Assembly (NCBI GenBank): GCA_018714645.1
Contig: DVND01000081.1
Coordinates: 1 to 10,255 of the forward strand
Direction of reading: 5' to 3'
Length of the DNA: 10,255 nt
DNA from: Candidatus Avimonoglobus intestinipullorum
GTDB lineage: Bacteria > Bacillota > Clostridia > UBA1381
The notes below the pieces were generated by a model that saw nothing but the letters and a program-made list of their open reading frames with translations, was not told where the DNA came from and did not search any database. Of the stretch, positions 6,815-10,255 are shown one piece after another. Positions within the stretch are counted from its first letter, which is position 1. Every line of letters starts with the position of its first letter. Position numbers and translations under genes: made by a program.

Positions 6815-7976
6815 TTTGTGTGTTGATTCCGGATACAGAAGCCTGCTGAAATACGGCGAGGAGCTTTGCGGTGACAGCGTCCAGGAAATCCGCGGCGAAA
6901 ATACGTTTCTGCTGGTGCTGGCAGATGGGCTGGGGAGCGGCGTAAAGGCCAATATCCTCTCCACGCTCACCTCAAAAATCCTGGCGACCATGGTGGAAAA
7001 TGACATGAGCGTGGAGGAGTGCGTTGCGACGATCGCGGCGACGCTGCCGGTGTGCCAGAAGCGCGGCGTGGCGTATTCCACGTTTACGATTATCCATATC
7101 ACCAACAATGACGAGGCGGAGATCATCCAGTATGACAACCCCATGGTCATCATGCTGCGGGATGGGAAAAGCTATGATTACCCCACCATTATGAAAACGG
7201 TGGAGGGGAAAAAAATATATGAAACAAAGATCAAGGTCAAGCAGGACGACGTGTTTATCGCTATGAGCGATGGGGCGATTTATGCGGGCGTGGAGCAGGT
7301 TTTGAACTATGGCTGGCAGCGGGAGAATATTGTGGATTTTGCGGAGGCGAATTATGATTACCGCAATACCGCTAAAATTATTACTTCCATGATTCTGGAG
7401 CAATGCGCCCTGCTCTATAATGACAAGCCGGGCGATGACACGACGGTGGCGACGGTGCAAGTGCGTAAGCGCAAGCCGGCCAATTTGATGATTGGCCCGC
7501 CGAAAGACCCGAATGATGTGAAAAAAATGATGGCTTCCTTTTTTGCAAAGGAGGGGCGGCATATCGTCTGCGGCGGGACCACTTCGACGCTGGCAGCGGA
7601 GTACTTGGGGAAACCGTTGATTACGGACATTGATTACATTGACCCGGACATCCCGCCCACGGCAAAAATTGAAGGCGTGGATTTGGTGACGGAAGGCGTC
7701 CTGACGATTAGCAGGGTGCTGGAATATGCCACGAATTACCTGGAGAACAATGAGCGGTATCAGGAGTGGAGTGTGAAAAAAGACGGCGCTTCCCAGATTG
7801 CGCGCTTGTTATTCCGGGAGGCGACGGATATCAATTTCTATGTGGGCAGGGCCATGAACCCCGCGCACCAAAATCCGAATCTGCCGATTAATTTTAACAT
7901 TAAAATGCGGATTGTGGAGCGGCTGGCTGAAGCGCTCAAGCAAATGGGCAAGACCATCAACGTATGCTATTTTTAA
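6807..7976 (+). CDS. SpoIIE/PP2C-type serine/threonine phosphatase with extra C-terminal domain
   Basis: The 389-residue soluble protein has a PP2C-like SpoIIE phosphatase domain at about 1-222. Metal-binding motifs are complete: GEELCGD (17-23), LADGLGSG with D40, MSDGAIYAG with D155, and GDDTTVATVQV with D210 and D211. Such enzymes dephosphorylate serine or threonine on proteins, often STAS anti-sigma antagonists. Residues about 225-389 form a separate domain I cannot name; it carries CGGTTSTLAAEYLGK (255-269) and a helical stretch ending in a hydrophobic C-terminus. No membrane segment or receiver domain is seen. AAGGAGA at 6791-6797 lies 9 bases before the ATG, and the 8-base overlap with hydS suggests translational coupling and joint function. 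The likely role is output for the HydS sensor; the substrate is unknown and no kinase or STAS protein is in the window. Confidence 0.9.
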   Translation: MNDLCVDSGYRSLLKYGEELCGDSVQEIRGENTFLLVLADGLGSGVKANILSTLTSKILATMVENDMSVEECVATIAATLPVCQKRGVAYSTFTIIHITNNDEAEIIQYDNPMVIMLRDGKSYDYPTIMKTVEGKKIYETKIKVKQDDVFIAMSDGAIYAGVEQVLNYGWQRENIVDFAEANYDYRNTAKIITSMILEQCALLYNDKPGDDTTVATVQVRKRKPANLMIGPPKDPNDVKKMMASFFAKEGRHIVCGGTTSTLAAEYLGKPLITDIDYIDPDIPPTAKIEGVDLVTEGVLTISRVLEYATNYLENNERYQEWSVKKDGASQIARLLFREATDINFYVGRAMNPAHQNPNLPINFNIKMRIVERLAEALKQMGKTINVCYF

Positions 7977-7999
7977 CAACTTGGAAAGGATAGGGAGCA

Positions 8000-9442
8000 A
8001 TGAAGGTGAAAAAGTTTGATACGAAGGTGCAGCATTTAAAATATGAGGTATTGCGGGAAGTGGCCCGCCATGCATTTGACGGGACGCTTCTGGAGCATTA
8101 TAACGATATCCCGAAAACGATCGTTAAAGGGCCGAAAGCGACGATGCGCTGCTGTATTTATAAAGAACGGGCGATTCTTGCCGAACGCGTCAAGCTGGCC
8201 ACCGGCGGGGACAAATCCAACCCCAATGTCATTGAAGTTATTGACATCGCCTGCGACGAATGCCCGTTGAGCGGCTACACGGTGACAGAATCATGCCGGG
8301 GCTGCATTGCGCACCGGTGCGAGGAGGTGTGCAAGCGGGGCGCCATCACCTTTGACGACCAGCTCAAAGCACATATTGACAAGGACAAGTGCGTCGAATG
8401 CGGCATGTGCGCGAAGGTGTGCCCGTACAGCGCCATTGTGAACCAGAAGCGCCCCTGTGAAAATGCGTGCAAGGTGAATGCCATCAGCATGGCGGAGGGA
8501 ACCAAGGCGGCGCATATTGATAACGACAAGTGCATCTCCTGCGGGGCGTGCGTGTATCAGTGCCCCTTTGGCGCGATTTCAGATAAGTCTTATATTCTGG
8601 ATGTGATCCAGATGATTAAGGACAGCGATCATAATAAGAATTTCAAGCTGCACGCGGTGGTTGCGCCGTCCATTGCCAGCCAGTTCCGTCATGTGAAGCT
8701 GGGGCAGGTGATATCGGGCTTGAAGGAGATGGGCTTTTATTCTGTTGTGGAAGCGGCTTGGGGTGCGGATCTGGTGTCCTACCGGGAGAGCCAGGAGCTG
8801 GTGGAAAAGGGCTTTTTGACGTCCTCCTGCTGCCCGGCGTTTGTGGATTATATTAAAAAAGCGTTTCCGTCCCTGGTGGAGCATATTTCGCACAATCTGT
8901 CGCCGATGGCGTCAATTGCGCAATGCATGAAGCAGCAGGATGAGGCGTGTAAAATTGTATTCATCGGTCCCTGCACGGCGAAAAAGGCAGAAATCAAGCT
9001 GGATACCGTCAGCCCTTATATTGACAGCGCCATCACTTTTGAGGAGCTGCAGGCGCTGTTTGATGCGCTGGAAATCGATTTGGAGCATCTGCCGGTGGAT
9101 GTGCTGGACAACGCTTCTTATTTTGGACGGATTTTCGCCCGCAGCGGCGGGCTCACCGATGCGGTGGCCCAAGCGCTCAAAGAGCAGGGCGTTACGGACT
9201 TTGAATTTAAGCCGATTGCCTGCGACGGTATTGAGGCGTGCAAAAAAGCGTTGATGCTTGCGTCGAAAAACGTCCTGCCCAACAACTTTATCGAAGGGAT
9301 GGCGTGCAATGGGGGCTGTATCGGCGGTGCGGGCTGCCTGACCCACGGCGTGAAGGATAAAAACGAAGTGGATGAATACGGCCGGGAGGCCTTTGAGGAG
9401 ACCATTACGGATTCCATCAGTGTTCTGATCAATCATTCATAA
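8000..9442 (+). CDS. Monomeric [FeFe]-hydrogenase, group-B-like (HydA2-type)
   Basis: The 480-residue enzyme is predicted to reduce protons or oxidise H2 with ferredoxin-like partners in the cytoplasm. The H-cluster motifs are intact: TSSCCPAF (274-281; C277 proton-transfer equivalent, C278 ligand), GPCTAKKAE (323-331; C325) and EGMACNGGCIGGAGC (432-446; C436 and C440, Met434 kept). The methionine before PC in classic group A enzymes is Gly323, as I recall for group B. The N-terminal 200 residues hold 18 cysteines, including two classical ferredoxin motifs (C131-C141, C178-C188) and a preceding C99/C102/C107/C111 set, so several [4Fe-4S] clusters are likely. The ATG is 9 bases after AAAGGA (7985-7990) and 23 bases after the phosphatase stop. 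It closes the operon and is the probable regulated enzyme; the R. albus counterpart is called HydA2. It needs HydE, HydF and HydG, which are not in the window. Confidence 0.92.
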   Translation: MKVKKFDTKVQHLKYEVLREVARHAFDGTLLEHYNDIPKTIVKGPKATMRCCIYKERAILAERVKLATGGDKSNPNVIEVIDIACDECPLSGYTVTESCRGCIAHRCEEVCKRGAITFDDQLKAHIDKDKCVECGMCAKVCPYSAIVNQKRPCENACKVNAISMAEGTKAAHIDNDKCISCGACVYQCPFGAISDKSYILDVIQMIKDSDHNKNFKLHAVVAPSIASQFRHVKLGQVISGLKEMGFYSVVEAAWGADLVSYRESQELVEKGFLTSSCCPAFVDYIKKAFPSLVEHISHNLSPMASIAQCMKQQDEACKIVFIGPCTAKKAEIKLDTVSPYIDSAITFEELQALFDALEIDLEHLPVDVLDNASYFGRIFARSGGLTDAVAQALKEQGVTDFEFKPIACDGIEACKKALMLASKNVLPNNFIEGMACNGGCIGGAGCLTHGVKDKNEVDEYGREAFEETITDSISVLINHS

Positions 9443-9479
9443 ATATTTTATAAATATTGTAGCATTTTATATATAGAAA

Positions 9480-9488
9480 TGGTATAAT
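9480..9488 (+). promoter_or_regulatory. Extended -10 promoter of the zinc-ribbon gene
   Basis: TGG-TATAAT (9480-9488) matches the extended -10 element TGn-TATAAT. No good -35 box is found at 16-18 bases; TTGTAG at 9457 would need a 20-base spacer. The surrounding 79-base interval (9443-9521) is very AT-rich and has no G+C-rich terminator, so read-through from the hydrogenase operon is also possible. Confidence 0.6.
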
Positions 9489-9521
9489 GTATCAAACGGA
9501 TGTGGAAGGAGTTGACAGTTT

Positions 9522-9911
9522 ATGGATGAAATGTTTGGAAAATTGAAAGAAGGCGCATTGAAAGCGAAGGACGGCGCGGAAAAATTTGCGAAGGCCGCCG
9601 TGAAAAAGACGACGGATGCTGTGAGCCAGACAAAGCTGAACTATGCAATGTCAGAAGTAGAGGATAAAATTAAACAGATAAAGATTGAGCTGGGGCAGTC
9701 GCTGTATGCGGAATATAAAAATGGGGCGGCGTTTGAGGGCGACATTTTGGAACGGTGTGAAAAAATTGACAAGCTCAATGAGGAGATCAACACCTTGAAG
9801 GAAAAAATCGCGGAATTGAAAAATGCCGTAATTTGCCCATCCTGCGGTGAGTATAACGGGAGCGGCAATGTGTTTTGCTCCAAATGCGGTGAAAAGCTGA
9901 AGAAGGATTAA
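9522..9911 (+). CDS. Small coiled-coil protein with C-terminal zinc ribbon
   Basis: The 129-residue protein is hydrophilic and lysine/glutamate-rich. An amphipathic helical N-terminus (about 1-40, many Ala and Lys) leads into a predicted coiled coil (about 44-102). A zinc ribbon follows, with CPSC at C105/C108 and CSKC at C119/C122, then a basic tail. No signal peptide or membrane helix is seen. Zinc ribbon proteins of this shape are common in Firmicutes and mostly uncharacterised; protein-protein or nucleic-acid contact is possible, and no enzymatic motif is present. GGAAGGAG (9504-9511) lies 10 bases before the ATG. It has its own promoter and is followed after 6 bases by a GNAT gene, so those two are probably cotranscribed rather than part of the hydrogenase system. 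Confidence 0.82.
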   Translation: MDEMFGKLKEGALKAKDGAEKFAKAAVKKTTDAVSQTKLNYAMSEVEDKIKQIKIELGQSLYAEYKNGAAFEGDILERCEKIDKLNEEINTLKEKIAELKNAVICPSCGEYNGSGNVFCSKCGEKLKKD

Positions 9912-9917
9912 TACGGT

Positions 9918-10255
9918 ATGGAATTTTGTTGTTTGCGGGATCATGCGGCGCTTTTGGGCCGTGCTTCCCGCTGGTTTGCAGAAAAGTGGAATATTCCCGC
10001 TGCAATTTATCAGGAAAGCATGATGGACTGCTGTCAGAAAAAATCGGGCATCCCACAATGGTATGTGGTTTTAGACGAACAGCGGGACATCATTGCGGGA
10101 GCGGGCGTTATTGAAAATGATTTTCATGAACGGACGGATTTGAAGCCAAACCTGTGCGCGCTTTTTGTGGAAGAGACGCATCGCGGAAAAGGGATTGCGC
10201 GGTATATTTTGGATTACGCGCGCAAGGATTTGGGGCGCATGGGCTTTGAATGGTT
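9918..10255 (+). CDS. GNAT-family N-acetyltransferase (3' end cut by window edge)
   Basis: The frame from the ATG at 9918 stays open to the window edge, giving 112 residues of an incomplete protein. It shows the GNAT layout: helical N-terminus, a beta-strand pair around WYVVLDEQRDIIAGAGVI (48-65), then NLCALFVEETHRGKGIARYIL. The acetyl-CoA pyrophosphate-binding motif is R89-G-K-G-I-A94, followed by the usual helix (ARYILDYARKDL). The acceptor substrate cannot be told. AGAAGGA at 9901-9907, within the end of the upstream gene, lies 10 bases before the ATG and supports both the start and coupling with the zinc-ribbon gene. The C-terminal third lies beyond the window. Confidence 0.85.
   Translation, partial: MEFCCLRDHAALLGRASRWFAEKWNIPAAIYQESMMDCCQKKSGIPQWYVVLDEQRDIIAGAGVIENDFHERTDLKPNLCALFVEETHRGKGIARYILDYARKDLGRMGFEW

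Noticed and set aside
5951..7153. 400-residue minus strand open frame across hydS and the phosphatase gene
   Set aside because: It crosses the hydS/phosphatase junction antisense to two well-supported genes. Its sequence is a leucine/arginine/histidine-rich shadow with no domain signal.
9443..9470. AT-rich inverted repeat after the group-B-like hydrogenase as a terminator
   Set aside because: AATATT-TTATA-AATATT is made only of A/T pairs and is not followed by a U tract. It is too weak to call an intrinsic terminator.

Overview
The window looks like chromosomal DNA from an anaerobic, fermentative member of the Firmicutes (Clostridia). The grounds are purine-rich Shine-Dalgarno sites, near-consensus sigma-A promoters, intrinsic terminators with long U tracts, a fused SecDF, and an [FeFe]-hydrogenase locus. 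Base composition is moderate, roughly half G+C by eye, and even across the genes. I see no mobile element, tRNA, rRNA or CRISPR array. The genus cannot be fixed from the sequence.

Layout. Positions 1-77 hold the last codons of an unidentified + strand gene. It converges on rnr (RNase R, minus strand, 115-2391) across a shared bidirectional terminator. rnr and secDF (2557-4749) are divergent. Their 164-base spacer carries a promoter for each gene and a 7-bp-arm inverted repeat midway between the two -35 boxes. secDF is a single-gene unit closed by a strong terminator.

The core of the window is a four-gene hydrogenase operon (about 4818-9442): a small thioredoxin-like [2Fe-2S] protein; a HydS-type [FeFe]-hydrogenase homologue with an extra Fe-S domain, a PAS domain and a coiled coil; a SpoIIE/PP2C-type phosphatase with an extra C-terminal domain; and a monomeric group-B-like [FeFe]-hydrogenase. 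The promoter is close to consensus. An 18-base sequence over its -10 box matches the clostridial Rex (NADH/NAD+-sensing repressor) operator at 12 of 14 specified positions. The inferred logic is that Rex sets expression by redox state, while the HydS homologue senses H2 or Fe-S redox state and signals through PAS and coiled coil to the phosphatase, which alters an unknown phosphoprotein. The group-B enzyme makes or consumes H2 with ferredoxin-like carriers. A similar hydS/phosphatase/hydA2 grouping has been described in Ruminococcus albus, so the grouping is not new. The signalling chemistry and the phosphatase C-terminal domain remain open as far as I know.

The right end carries a small coiled-coil/zinc-ribbon protein with its own extended -10 promoter, then a GNAT acetyltransferase cut by the window edge. 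Hydrogenase maturases (HydE/F/G), Rex itself and any kinase or STAS partner for the phosphatase are not in the window.
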